DNA of 64,000 bases from Rhodocyclaceae bacterium (GTDB lineage Bacteria > Pseudomonadota > Gammaproteobacteria > Burkholderiales > Rhodocyclaceae). Numbering within the stretch: position 1 is the first letter of the stretch; each line of letters begins with the position of its first letter. The notes beneath the pieces are model-generated. The model saw only the letters and a list, made by a program, of their open reading frames with translations. It was not told where the DNA came from and did not search any database. A program made the translations under genes and the position numbers. The stretch is taken from the NCBI GenBank assembly GCA_030824115.1, contig JAVBYI010000001.1, positions 1 through 64,000 on the forward strand, read 5' to 3'. Positions 35,327-43,607 of the stretch are shown one piece after another.

Positions 35327-36517
35327 ATGAAACACAAACCACTGTTCATCGCGCTATCCATCGCAGCGCTGGCCTTTGCGCCGCTGGCCTATTCACCGGA
35401 TGTGGCCGCACAAGCGGCTGCCGTGCAGCCCAAGGAAGGCTGGTACAAGCATCTTGTCGAATTCGACGCCGTCAAACCGCACGCCACAATGCCCAGGGAT
35501 GAAAAGGCCACCCTGCTGGTCGATTCGCGTCCGGCCGCACGCCGCTACGACACCGGCCATATCCCGCTGGCGATCAACATTCCCGAATCGCAGTTCGACA
35601 AGCTCGCACCGACGATGCTGCCGGCCGACAAGGCTGCCCCCATCATCTTTTACTGCCAGGGCTACGAGTGTGATCTCTCGCACAAATCCGCCTTCAAGGC
35701 TGAAGCGCTCGGCTACACCAATGTGAAGGTCTATGCCGCCGGCCAGCCCGAATGGGAAGCCAGGGGCGAACTCGTCGCGGTCAGCATGGCCCACATCAAG
35801 AAGCTGATGGAAGAAAAGGCCGACATGGTGCTGATCGATTCGCGCCCGGAGCGGGCCTTCGGCCAAGGCAGCATCCCCGGCGCCATCAACATCTCCGACA
35901 GCAAGTTCGACAAGGAAACTGCCAAGCTCCCCGCCAGCAAGGACACCACGCTGATCTTCTACTGCGGCGGCCTCAAGTGTGACCTCTCTGCCAAGTCGGC
36001 CGTCAAGGCCAAGGCACTCGGCTACAAGAAAGTCTTCCTCTATCCTGAAGGCTACCCGGCCTGGCAGGCAGCGCACCCTGTTGCAAACCCCGCCGCTGCC
36101 ATGGGCCAGGCGATGCAGGCAATGACCGGCACCATGACCTCAGCCATGGGCACGGCGATGGGTGCGGCCGCCGTGATCATCGAAAGCGGCAAGGAAAAAG
36201 GCAGCATCAGCGTGCCCTCCTTCGAGCGCATCCTCAAGGAAAACCCCTCGCAAGTCCTGATCGTCGATGTGCGTGACGCAAAGGATGTCAAGAAAGGTAC
36301 TTTCCCGGGCGCCATCAACATCCCGATCAACGAGCTTGAGAAGAAGCTGGCGAGCCTGCCCAAGGACAAGCCGGTGGTGTTTACCTGTGCGACCGGTGCC
36401 CGCTCGGGTGAAGCCTACGACACCGTCAGCACGCTCGGCAGCGGCATCAAGGCCTACTTCCTCGATGCCGATGTCAGTTGTAACGACAGCAATATGTGCA
36501 CCATCAAGGGACGCTGA
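35327..36517 (+). CDS. Exported protein with three tandem rhodanese domains
   Basis: This is a 396-residue periplasmic protein. After a signal peptide (IALSIAALAFAPLAY) it has rhodanese domain 1 (about 55-140, active loop CQGYECDLS), domain 2 (about 155-245, CGGLKCDLS) and domain 3 (about 300-385, canonical CATGARSG). The first two domains are close copies of each other and carry a second Cys in the loop. The third is a standard single-Cys rhodanese. A Met/Ala-rich linker (MGQAMQAMTGTMTSAMG) separates 2 and 3. It would bind and transfer sulfane sulfur in the periplasm, next to the YeeE transporter. GAGGGA marks the start. Confidence 0.88.
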   Translation: MKHKPLFIALSIAALAFAPLAYSPDVAAQAAAVQPKEGWYKHLVEFDAVKPHATMPRDEKATLLVDSRPAARRYDTGHIPLAINIPESQFDKLAPTMLPADKAAPIIFYCQGYECDLSHKSAFKAEALGYTNVKVYAAGQPEWEARGELVAVSMAHIKKLMEEKADMVLIDSRPERAFGQGSIPGAINISDSKFDKETAKLPASKDTTLIFYCGGLKCDLSAKSAVKAKALGYKKVFLYPEGYPAWQAAHPVANPAAAMGQAMQAMTGTMTSAMGTAMGAAAVIIESGKEKGSISVPSFERILKENPSQVLIVDVRDAKDVKKGTFPGAINIPINELEKKLASLPKDKPVVFTCATGARSGEAYDTVSTLGSGIKAYFLDADVSCNDSNMCTIKGR

Positions 36518-36544
36518 TCCCTTCCCTTGCCAGCGCCTACAAAA

Positions 36545-36564
36545 GTCGGCGCTGGCGGGACGGC
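36545..36564 (+). repeat. Dispersed 20-bp element, short form, copy 9 (perfect core)
   Basis: Exact core preceded by AAAA, 27 bp after the triple-rhodanese stop codon. Confidence 0.85.
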
Positions 36565-36735
36565 GTGCAGAGCACCATCAATTTGAATGGCTGGTTTTCG
36601 GAGCGAACTTGCATATCCAATGAGTACTTCCGACCCGAAGCGGAAGTTACTGCCTAAGTTAGCGGACGCTCAACGTTTGAGGTGGCAGCTGTCGATGCGT
36701 GAAGTACAGAGGGGGCCAGCATCTCGGCCAACGTC

Positions 36736-37353
36736 TTAGGATTTTGTCGCACCATCAGGAGACAACACTCCTTCTTTACGAAGGCGCCGAAGCAATTCAG
36801 AAACCATTGATTTCAGCTCGGTGTGGCTTTTCTTTAAGGAAGATGCGTATTGAATTAGAGATTGATAGCGAGCTTGGGCATTAGCCTTGTGCAACTCACT
36901 CTGAGACTCTTGAAACAGGAGGTGCGCATACTCCCATTTCTGCAAAAGATCGTTATTCATTCGGTATGAATCAATTAGTCCTCTGGCCTTTGCGTAAGTA
37001 GCTACGATTTGTTTCCTTAGGTCGTGGTCTTTGATCTTGCCGATGAAAAACGCATTGGTGTTGTAAATAGTGAAGTAATCCTGTGTCAGTGGCCAATACA
37101 TAAGCATTGGGTTCCCATCACGAAGAGCTTCGATCTGAGCACCAGCAGTAGCCAAATAGGATTCCCACAGCGTTTCAATTTCATCATGGATGGCCTGCAA
37201 GAGTCCAAGAAGGTGTTCAGCATCTTTTCGCGCCGACTCTTGCTTCTCAAGCGAGTGTGCGAGCCATGCGCCAGCAAGCGTTAGAGCACTACCGATAAAG
37301 GCACCAACACCAGATGAGAGCAGTGCATCGGCATTCCATACAAAATCAGCCAT
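36736..37353 (-). CDS. Orphan membrane-anchored coiled-coil protein, AT-rich
   Basis: This 205-residue protein has one N-terminal membrane helix (GVGAFIGSALTLAGAWLAHSL) and a long, mostly helical cytoplasmic part (KQESARKDAEHLLGLLQAIHDEIETLW, YASSLKKSHTELKSMVSELLRRL). I recognise no domain. The base composition is markedly more AT-rich than neighbouring genes and codon use is different, so recent transfer is likely. Flanking repeat copies lie at 36545 and 37494 in opposite orientation. Similar short membrane coiled-coil proteins occur in accessory and phage-defence loci, but nothing here proves such a role. Confidence 0.6.
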   Translation of the reverse strand: MADFVWNADALLSSGVGAFIGSALTLAGAWLAHSLEKQESARKDAEHLLGLLQAIHDEIETLWESYLATAGAQIEALRDGNPMLMYWPLTQDYFTIYNTNAFFIGKIKDHDLRKQIVATYAKARGLIDSYRMNNDLLQKWEYAHLLFQESQSELHKANAQARYQSLIQYASSLKKSHTELKSMVSELLRRLRKEGVLSPDGATKS

Positions 37354-37493
37354 ACAATCTCCAGAGTATCAGAGGGACAATGTTCGCATTTTCACTAGCG
37401 CCCCAAGGCAAGAAACGCCGACAGCATACCCGTAGCACAGCCAATTGTCCGCTTCGGGGCAAAGTGATCGACGGCCGCTCCTGGCCGTATACC

Positions 37494-37513
37494 GCCGTCC
37501 TGCCAGCGCCGAC
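37494..37513 (-). repeat. Dispersed 20-bp element, short form, copy 10
   Basis: Minus strand GTCGGCGCTGGCAGGACGGC, one mismatch, starting 2 bp after the stop codon of the gene at 37516. Confidence 0.8.
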
Positions 37514-37515
37514 TT

Positions 37516-37842
37516 TTACTTGGATTCGCGCTCCCGCGCCGACCACAGCGAGCGTGCCAGGGCTTTCCAGACCGCACCCCCGTGGGTCTCGACTCCCTGG
37601 CCGGCGCTCTCGGCCATCACTTGCAGCATCAGATGAATGAGGCCAAACAGTTCGTGGCGGATATGTTGCTGCGGATCGTCATGATCGCAGTCGAGTTCAT
37701 TCGGCTTGCACGCCAGCGCTTCTTGCGCAAGCGACTGCACTTCGATGGGATCGTCCCAATCGATTCCGAGCGCGATGCCCTTGCGGATGATCTCGCGCTC
37801 GATCTCTTGTGCCTGACGGGAGAAGTTTTCGAAGCCGCTCAT
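37516..37842 (-). CDS. Small conserved hypothetical protein downstream of pepN
   Basis: This is a cytoplasmic protein of 108 residues: MSGFENFSRQAQEIEREI, IDWDDPIEVQSLAQEAL, then an acidic DCDHDDPQQHIRHELFGLIHLMLQVMAESA segment with several His and Asp residues that might bind metal. I recognise no family. The ATG at 37842 overlaps the pepN stop codon by 4 bp (ATGA), so the two are translated together. The longer frame upstream lies inside pepN and is not used. Confidence 0.65.
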   Translation of the reverse strand: MSGFENFSRQAQEIEREIIRKGIALGIDWDDPIEVQSLAQEALACKPNELDCDHDDPQQHIRHELFGLIHLMLQVMAESAGQGVETHGGAVWKALARSLWSARERESK

Positions 37843-40490
37843 GATCGCAAGGCATTGCCCACGACTTCCGCCACATCCTTGGCGAAGTTCTCGCAAGCCT
37901 GAATGCGTTCAAGCGCGGCCCGCGCCTTGGCCTGCCGCCCCGCATCGAACTGGCGCCAGCGATCGAAACTGCGGGCGATGCGCGAGGCGACTTGCGGATT
38001 CATTGCCTGCAATTCAATGATCACATCGGCCGCCAACTCATAGCCACTGCCATCGGCGGCATGGAAGTGACGCGGGTTGGCGCCGCAGAAGGCGCGCACG
38101 AGGGAATAGACCTTGTTCGGGTTCTTCAGATCGAAGGCCGGATGCTGCATCAGATCGCGCACGCGGGCGCCCGTGTCGGGCAGGCGCGAGGTGGCCTGCA
38201 CCTGCAGCCACTTGTCGACCACCAGCGCCTCGTCGCGCCACATCTCGTAGAAGGCGGCGAGGGCAATGCCACGCTCGGGCACGTCGAGATTGGCGAGGGT
38301 GCCGAGCGCGGCGATCACGTCGGTCATGTTGTCGCCACGGCCGAACTGCTCCATGAGGCGCGGCACGCTGACCGTCAGATCCGCTTCGGCCAGATAGGCG
38401 AGACAGGCATTGCGCAGCGCCCGACGGCCGACCTGCGTGCCCTCGGGCGAGTAGGGTTCATGGGTAGCAAGCGCCTGCCACAAGGACTCGAAGCGTCCAG
38501 ACAACTGCGTGGCGAGATGTGTGCGTAACGCAAGGCGCGCGTTGAAGATTGTCTCAGGGTCGATGGCGTGGCCCTGGGCGACAACCTCTTCAGCCAGCAC
38601 CGCTTCGGCCGGCAAGGCCAGTGCTTCGGCTGCAAAAGCCGGATCAGCCAAGCCGTCGTCGAGCACGCGTGCGAAGGCAGTGACAAGGCTATTGGGAATC
38701 CATGCCGTCCCGCCAGCGCCGACCTCATTGCCAACCTTTATGCCCGCCAGCAGCACGCGCGTGGCCAACCGTTGGCCGGCTTCCCAGCGGTTGAACGGAT
38801 CGCTGTCATGCGCCATCAGGTGCGCGAGTTCAGCGTCGGACTGATCGAAATCCAGATGCACCGGCGCCGAGAAACCGCGCAGTACCGAGGCCACTGGTTG
38901 AGTCGGCACGTTCTCGAAAACGAAGGTCTGGGTCGGCTCAGTCAGCGAGAGGATGCGTGTAGGAAAGGCATCCGCACCATCGGACAGCACGAGACCGACC
39001 GCCACGGGAATATGCAGCGGCCCGTCCTCGACGGCGATGCCGGCTTCCTTCAGGCGCTGTTCGTAAGCGGTGGGCGCCAGCGATTGCGTCAATGTCAGCG
39101 TGTAGCGCTGTGCCGCTGTCTCGTAACGGCCTTCTGCCTTCAAGCGTGGCGTGCCAGCGCGGGCGTACCAGCGGCGGAACTGGGTGAGATCGACACCCGA
39201 AGCCGCCTGCATGGCGGCGACAAAATCCTCGCAAGTCACCGCCTGCCCATCATGACGCGCGAAATACAGATCCATGCCCTTGCGGAAATTCGCGCGGCCG
39301 ATCAGCGTCTCGATCATGCGAATGATCTGTGCGCCCTTCTCGTACACCGTGGCGGTGTAGAAGTTGTTGATCTCGGCATACGAGGCGGGGCGGATCGGAT
39401 GCGCCATCGGGCCGGCATCCTCGGGAAACTGGGCGACGCGCAGGGTGCGCACTTCCTGAATGCGCGTCACCGCACGCGAATGCAGGTCTTCGCCGAATTC
39501 CTGATCGCGATAGACGGTAAGACCTTCCTTCAGCGAAAGCTGGAACCAGTCGCGACAGGTCACACGATTGCCGGTCCAGTTGTGGAAATACTCGTGGGCA
39601 ACGACGCGGTCGATGTTCTGGTAGTCGGTATCGGTGGCCGTGTCCGGGCGCGCCAGCACGTACTTGGTGTTGAAGATGTTGAGGCCCTTGTTCTCCATCG
39701 CCCCCATGTTGAAGTCGCCGACCGCAACGATCATATAGATGTCGAGATCCATCTCCAGGCCGAAGCGTTCCTCGTCCCACTTCATGGATTTCTTCAGTGC
39801 CGCCATGGCGTGCGCACACTGGTCAAGCTTGCCCGGCTCGACATACACCGCACAACGCACGGTGCGGCTGGACTTGGTGACAAACGTATCTTCGAGTACA
39901 TCGAGCTTCGCTGCCACCAGTGCAAACAGGTAGCAGGGCTTGGCAAAGGGGTCTTCCCACTTGGCCCAATGCCTGCCGTTCGGAGCATCGCCCGTTTCGA
40001 CCAGATTGCCATTGGACAGCAACTGCGGAAAGCGTGCGCGATCCGCCTCGATGGTGCAGGTGAAGCGCGCCATCACATCGGGACGATCCAGGTAGAAGGT
40101 GATGCGCCGGAAGCCCTCGGCCTCGCACTGCGTGAAGTAGCCGTCCTTCGACTTGTAGAGGCCGGAGAGTTGGGTGTTTTTGTCCGGCTCGATGCGCACA
40201 ATGGTTTCCAGCACGAACTGTTCGGGCAGCGGGCCATGTACCGTCAGCGTTTCTTCGCCCAAGGTATAGCGTGCCGCCGGCAGCGCCTGGTCGTCGATGC
40301 CAATGGCTTCGAGTGCCAGTTCCTCACCGTTCAAGACAAGGTCGCCCTCCGTGTTTTTGCGGCAAACCAGACGGCTGCGCACCAGCGCATAACCATCATG
40401 GATGGCGATATGAAGATCGACACACTCAACCCACCAGGCCGGCGGCGCGTAGTCCTTGAGGTAAATCACTTGAGGAGTATCAGTACGCAT
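37839..40490 (-). CDS. pepN: Aminopeptidase N (M1 family)
   Basis: This is an 883-residue zinc aminopeptidase that trims N-terminal residues from peptides, slightly longer than E. coli PepN (870). The substrate-anchoring GAMENKGLNIF motif is followed by zinc site HEYFHNWTGNR with the third ligand Glu in KEGLTVYRDQEF. The C-terminal helical domain is complete. Residues about 590-596 (EVGAGGTA within GIKVGNEVGAGGTAWIPNS) come from an in-frame copy of the dispersed repeat between two helices. This is the only clear departure from the family. It is followed by the overlapping small gene at 37516. Confidence 0.96.
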   Translation of the reverse strand: MRTDTPQVIYLKDYAPPAWWVECVDLHIAIHDGYALVRSRLVCRKNTEGDLVLNGEELALEAIGIDDQALPAARYTLGEETLTVHGPLPEQFVLETIVRIEPDKNTQLSGLYKSKDGYFTQCEAEGFRRITFYLDRPDVMARFTCTIEADRARFPQLLSNGNLVETGDAPNGRHWAKWEDPFAKPCYLFALVAAKLDVLEDTFVTKSSRTVRCAVYVEPGKLDQCAHAMAALKKSMKWDEERFGLEMDLDIYMIVAVGDFNMGAMENKGLNIFNTKYVLARPDTATDTDYQNIDRVVAHEYFHNWTGNRVTCRDWFQLSLKEGLTVYRDQEFGEDLHSRAVTRIQEVRTLRVAQFPEDAGPMAHPIRPASYAEINNFYTATVYEKGAQIIRMIETLIGRANFRKGMDLYFARHDGQAVTCEDFVAAMQAASGVDLTQFRRWYARAGTPRLKAEGRYETAAQRYTLTLTQSLAPTAYEQRLKEAGIAVEDGPLHIPVAVGLVLSDGADAFPTRILSLTEPTQTFVFENVPTQPVASVLRGFSAPVHLDFDQSDAELAHLMAHDSDPFNRWEAGQRLATRVLLAGIKVGNEVGAGGTAWIPNSLVTAFARVLDDGLADPAFAAEALALPAEAVLAEEVVAQGHAIDPETIFNARLALRTHLATQLSGRFESLWQALATHEPYSPEGTQVGRRALRNACLAYLAEADLTVSVPRLMEQFGRGDNMTDVIAALGTLANLDVPERGIALAAFYEMWRDEALVVDKWLQVQATSRLPDTGARVRDLMQHPAFDLKNPNKVYSLVRAFCGANPRHFHAADGSGYELAADVIIELQAMNPQVASRIARSFDRWRQFDAGRQAKARAALERIQACENFAKDVAEVVGNALRS
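38704..38723 (-). repeat. Dispersed 20-bp element, short form, copy 11, inside pepN (perfect core)
   Basis: Exact core on the minus strand, translated V-G-A-G-G-T-A in the PepN C-terminal region. Confidence 0.85.
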
Positions 40491-40495
40491 AACAA

Positions 40496-41746
40496 TTAGA
40501 GCGTCAGATCAAGTCGGAATCCGACGAGTTTTGCATTGGGCGTACCCACCATGCCACCAGGATTGCGGACATATTGCGCATTGGGCTGAATTGCCAAGTA
40601 TGGCGTAATGACATAGCGATAAGTCAGCTCGGTGATGTCCTCGCGACGATGCGTCGGGTCGGTTTGAGCACTACGCCACTTTCCGGAAAGGTCGGCACGA
40701 GACCAAGCCAGGCCAAGGATGTCATCCGGACGCGAGGCGATCGGGCCTTTGAGATGCAGACCAAGGTTAAGGGTATTCTCGACCGCCGTCGAATCCCCAT
40801 CGGTCCATGTGTAACGTGCAAATCCGGAGAGAAAGCGATCCTGCTCACCATTCAGATTCAACAAAGTGCGCTCACCCAATACATAACCCCCTTGAGAGCG
40901 TCGCGTCTGCGTCGCATCCAGTTGATCAGTCACCCTGGCGCTGTAACCCCAAAAACCCAAGGCAAGCTTGGCATGCCCCTTGAACTGGTCATTCTCTGCT
41001 TCCGGCAACCAGCCAATTTCACCGATACTGAAACTGCCTTCCCCTTTCTTGAATCGAACCGTCGTCCGCTTCGGATGGGCCGGGTCATTGGGCACGCCAT
41101 CAAGTACGGCACCCATGGCATAAATACTTGGGGTGATCTCCCAACGGGCGCGCATACCGAAACCCGAATTGTTGAAGATCGATGGTCCCGTTCCACCCTT
41201 GGTCTGCGCCAGATCGGCAGGCGTACCATACTGTGGGCCTAGAAAAACACCTGCCGATTCCACGGTAAAGAACTCGCTATCGATTGGGTATAGACCAACC
41301 AACACAGCCAACTGCTTATCGAACAGTTCCTTTTGTATCCACGCCTGGAACAGACGTGTCGTTGTCGGCGCCCCCACCTCAATATTCGTGACACCCATCT
41401 GGTTATTGATATATGTCGGCGCCAGCCCCTTCCCGGAGTCACTGACGATATTGATCATCGCCGTTGTGCCATCCCAACCTGCCGCCTTTTCAAGATCCAT
41501 GTTGAGCTGCAAATCAAGGTGGCTCACTGATCTGGTACCGTTCTTCTGGGCACCACGGTTACGCAAGGTATCGACCTTGAGTCCCCCCTCCCAACTAAAA
41601 CCTCTTTGGGCCGCTGCACTACGCATGCCGCCCCAATCCCCCATCAATGTCTCTTCAGCAAAATTAACCGTCGCATCTTCAGCCCGCACCACATGCGAGT
41701 GAAATGCAAGCAGGATTCCAGCGGTAATTAGGGAACAACGAATCAT
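40496..41746 (-). CDS. OprB-family carbohydrate-selective porin
   Basis: This is a 416-residue outer-membrane porin. A signal peptide (RCSLITAGILLAFHSHVVRA) is followed by the OprB opening segment ETLMGDWGGMRSAAAQRGFSWEGGLKVD in part. Barrel strands include FQAWIQKELFDKQLAVLVGLY and YVITPYLAIQPNAQYVRNPGG, ending DLTL. OprB porins admit glucose and other sugars. AGGAGG precedes the ATG at 41746. It lies 5 bp before pepN starts and 30 bp after the phosphoethanolamine transferase, all in one direction. Confidence 0.85.
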   Translation of the reverse strand: MIRCSLITAGILLAFHSHVVRAEDATVNFAEETLMGDWGGMRSAAAQRGFSWEGGLKVDTLRNRGAQKNGTRSVSHLDLQLNMDLEKAAGWDGTTAMINIVSDSGKGLAPTYINNQMGVTNIEVGAPTTTRLFQAWIQKELFDKQLAVLVGLYPIDSEFFTVESAGVFLGPQYGTPADLAQTKGGTGPSIFNNSGFGMRARWEITPSIYAMGAVLDGVPNDPAHPKRTTVRFKKGEGSFSIGEIGWLPEAENDQFKGHAKLALGFWGYSARVTDQLDATQTRRSQGGYVLGERTLLNLNGEQDRFLSGFARYTWTDGDSTAVENTLNLGLHLKGPIASRPDDILGLAWSRADLSGKWRSAQTDPTHRREDITELTYRYVITPYLAIQPNAQYVRNPGGMVGTPNAKLVGFRLDLTL

Positions 41747-41775
41747 TGCATTCCTCCTTGAATGACGAAATAGCA

Positions 41776-43383
41776 TCAGTTTTCTGGTCGACGGACATTT
41801 TCCAGCATATCCATGTCCTTGCGGTAGACCGTCGATTCAATTTCCAGAAAACCCAATACCGTATGAAACAGATGGTCATGTGAAAACCGCTGCCCACGCT
41901 TGCCGCGCAAGGCGGAAACATCAATTTCGTCAAAATCTGGCGCAAACCACATCAGTGCCGGCACATGCAGTTGCGCTACCGGGGCCATCGCCTTGGGCAA
42001 ACCATGCAAATACACCCCGCCTTCGCCAAGCGATTCGCCGTGATCGCTGACATAAAACATTCCGGCCTCAAACTGCTTGCTGTTGCGGCGTAGCAGTTCG
42101 ATAACCTTTGCCAAAAAGTAATCGGTGTAAAAAATCGCGTTGTCATACGCATTGATGATTTCGTCTTGACTGCATTGGCTCAGATCATTGCTGCGGCAAA
42201 CCGGGGTGAATTTCTCAAATGCTGACGGATAGCGCCGGTAGTAGGCAGGGCCGTGATTGCCCATCTGGTGCAGGACGATGAAGATATCCCCCTTGGGATG
42301 GCTATCGATGTATGCCTGCAAGCCCGTCAACATGCCCTCATCGCGACACTCTTCATCGCAGACCGGATTAACATCTGGTGAACGATAGTTCATGTAGGGC
42401 ACCCGCAGGGCAACGCCCTTGGAGTCGGAATTATTGTCGAGCCACAACACATTTACGTCAGCATGCTGCAAGACATCGAGCAGGTTTTCATGCGGCCCCT
42501 GTCCGGTTGCCTGCTGGTCGGCAAACATGCAGGGGACAGACACAGCCGTCGAGGTTCCGCAGGCCCAAAAATCCGTAAAGCTGATTACGCCCAGTTGGCG
42601 TAACAGCGGATTGGTTTCGCGTGAGTAGCCATTCAGTGAGAAATGATCTACTCGTGCCGTTTCTCCGACTACCAGGATGATCAACTCTCGATCGTCATCG
42701 TCACCCGGTACGCGGGCATCAGTGCCATGAGAGATGAGTCGCACAGCCCCTGATACCTGCGAACCGCCAAGGTATCGCATCGCCGAGTAGACGTAGTAAG
42801 CGGGATTCGCGTAGGAACGCAATGCTTTATGCTCACGCACAAACGATGCGTAAAAGCTGCCAAAAACAAGCACCAGTCCAACCAGTACCAGCAGACTGAG
42901 TCCTACCAATTTGGCTCTTGCCAACAGTTCACAACCCCAGCCTCGCCAAACCAGCTTTACACGGACAATCCCAATTGATGGCAGCACACTAAGGACCAGC
43001 AGATAGGCAAATAGCTTCAAACTGAATAGATCGCTTGCTTCGTCCGGATTAGTCTGCGCAAGATTCTGCAGCATGTCGACATTAATCACGACACCGTAGC
43101 TATCCATGAAATACGCCGCCAGCGCAGACAAAATCAGGACGCCGGCCAGAATTGGCTTGAGGATGTATCGAAAGCCAACGAAGGCCAGCAGCAATACATT
43201 CACTGCAACCACCACTACTACCAGCGATAGCAAAGCGGGGGCGTGGTTGTGCAGCTCATAGGCCCTCAACACCTGACTGAAGAAACTGAAATTTCCAAGT
43301 ACTGCCAGAAAGACGGATACCAGAAGAATCAGGTGGCTTTCCGTCAGCGCTTTCAGATGGGTAGGTCTCGTCGAATCAGTCAT
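41776..43383 (-). CDS. eptA: Lipid A phosphoethanolamine transferase, EptA family
   Basis: This is a 535-residue inner-membrane enzyme that adds phosphoethanolamine to lipid A or related surface glycans. Five N-terminal helices precede the periplasmic sulfatase-like domain. VVGETARVDHFSLNGY carries the catalytic Glu, CGTSTAVSVPCMF the nucleophile Thr and a disulfide, HQMGNHGP and SDHGESLGE the remaining zinc ligands. Further Cys pairs (NPVCDEECRDEG) are typical. The ATG at 43383 is chosen. The longer frame is the relic of a histidine kinase. Such enzymes confer cationic-peptide resistance when expressed. Confidence 0.9.
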   Translation of the reverse strand: MTDSTRPTHLKALTESHLILLVSVFLAVLGNFSFFSQVLRAYELHNHAPALLSLVVVVVAVNVLLLAFVGFRYILKPILAGVLILSALAAYFMDSYGVVINVDMLQNLAQTNPDEASDLFSLKLFAYLLVLSVLPSIGIVRVKLVWRGWGCELLARAKLVGLSLLVLVGLVLVFGSFYASFVREHKALRSYANPAYYVYSAMRYLGGSQVSGAVRLISHGTDARVPGDDDDRELIILVVGETARVDHFSLNGYSRETNPLLRQLGVISFTDFWACGTSTAVSVPCMFADQQATGQGPHENLLDVLQHADVNVLWLDNNSDSKGVALRVPYMNYRSPDVNPVCDEECRDEGMLTGLQAYIDSHPKGDIFIVLHQMGNHGPAYYRRYPSAFEKFTPVCRSNDLSQCSQDEIINAYDNAIFYTDYFLAKVIELLRRNSKQFEAGMFYVSDHGESLGEGGVYLHGLPKAMAPVAQLHVPALMWFAPDFDEIDVSALRGKRGQRFSHDHLFHTVLGFLEIESTVYRKDMDMLENVRRPEN

Positions 43384-43500
43384 GAACAGGTAATGTGAGT
43401 TGCACACGCAGCCCCCGATTATCCCTTGCATTCTCCAGCACAAGTGCGCACCATGCAGTTCAGCAATGCGCGCCACAATCGACAGGCCCAGCCCGCTACC
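43376..43500 (-). pseudogene. C-terminal relic of a QseC/PmrB-type histidine kinase
   Basis: The minus strand reads GSGLGLSIVARIAELHGAHL, almost identical to the end of the kinase at 50651 (GSGLGLSIVARIAELHHA). After a frameshift it continues as ALVLENARDNRGLRVQLTLP in part and ends VHD-stop, with the stop at 43376-43378 overlapping the eptA start. A stop codon directly precedes the GSGLG motif, so only the ATP-binding tail survives. It suggests an ancestral kinase-eptA gene pair whose kinase was deleted. Confidence 0.72.
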
Positions 43501-43607
43501 TTACCTCCCGAGACCAAACAAGCTAGCCAGATCCAACCGCATATCACCCGCGATCGTTCGTGGTTGAGCGAACAATAGGCCGCCTACACCGGCGATAGGC
43601 AACTCTG

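Noticed and set aside
36626-36720. Inverted repeat ACTTCCG/CGGAAGT and a GCTCAAC motif suggestive of an integron attC site
   Set aside because: The required paired GTTRRRY end and the overall attC geometry cannot be found, and no integrase or cassette array is present.
38568-40499. Plus-strand open frame of 643 codons opposite pepN
   Set aside because: pepN has all catalytic motifs. The opposite frame has no recognisable family and no ribosome site.
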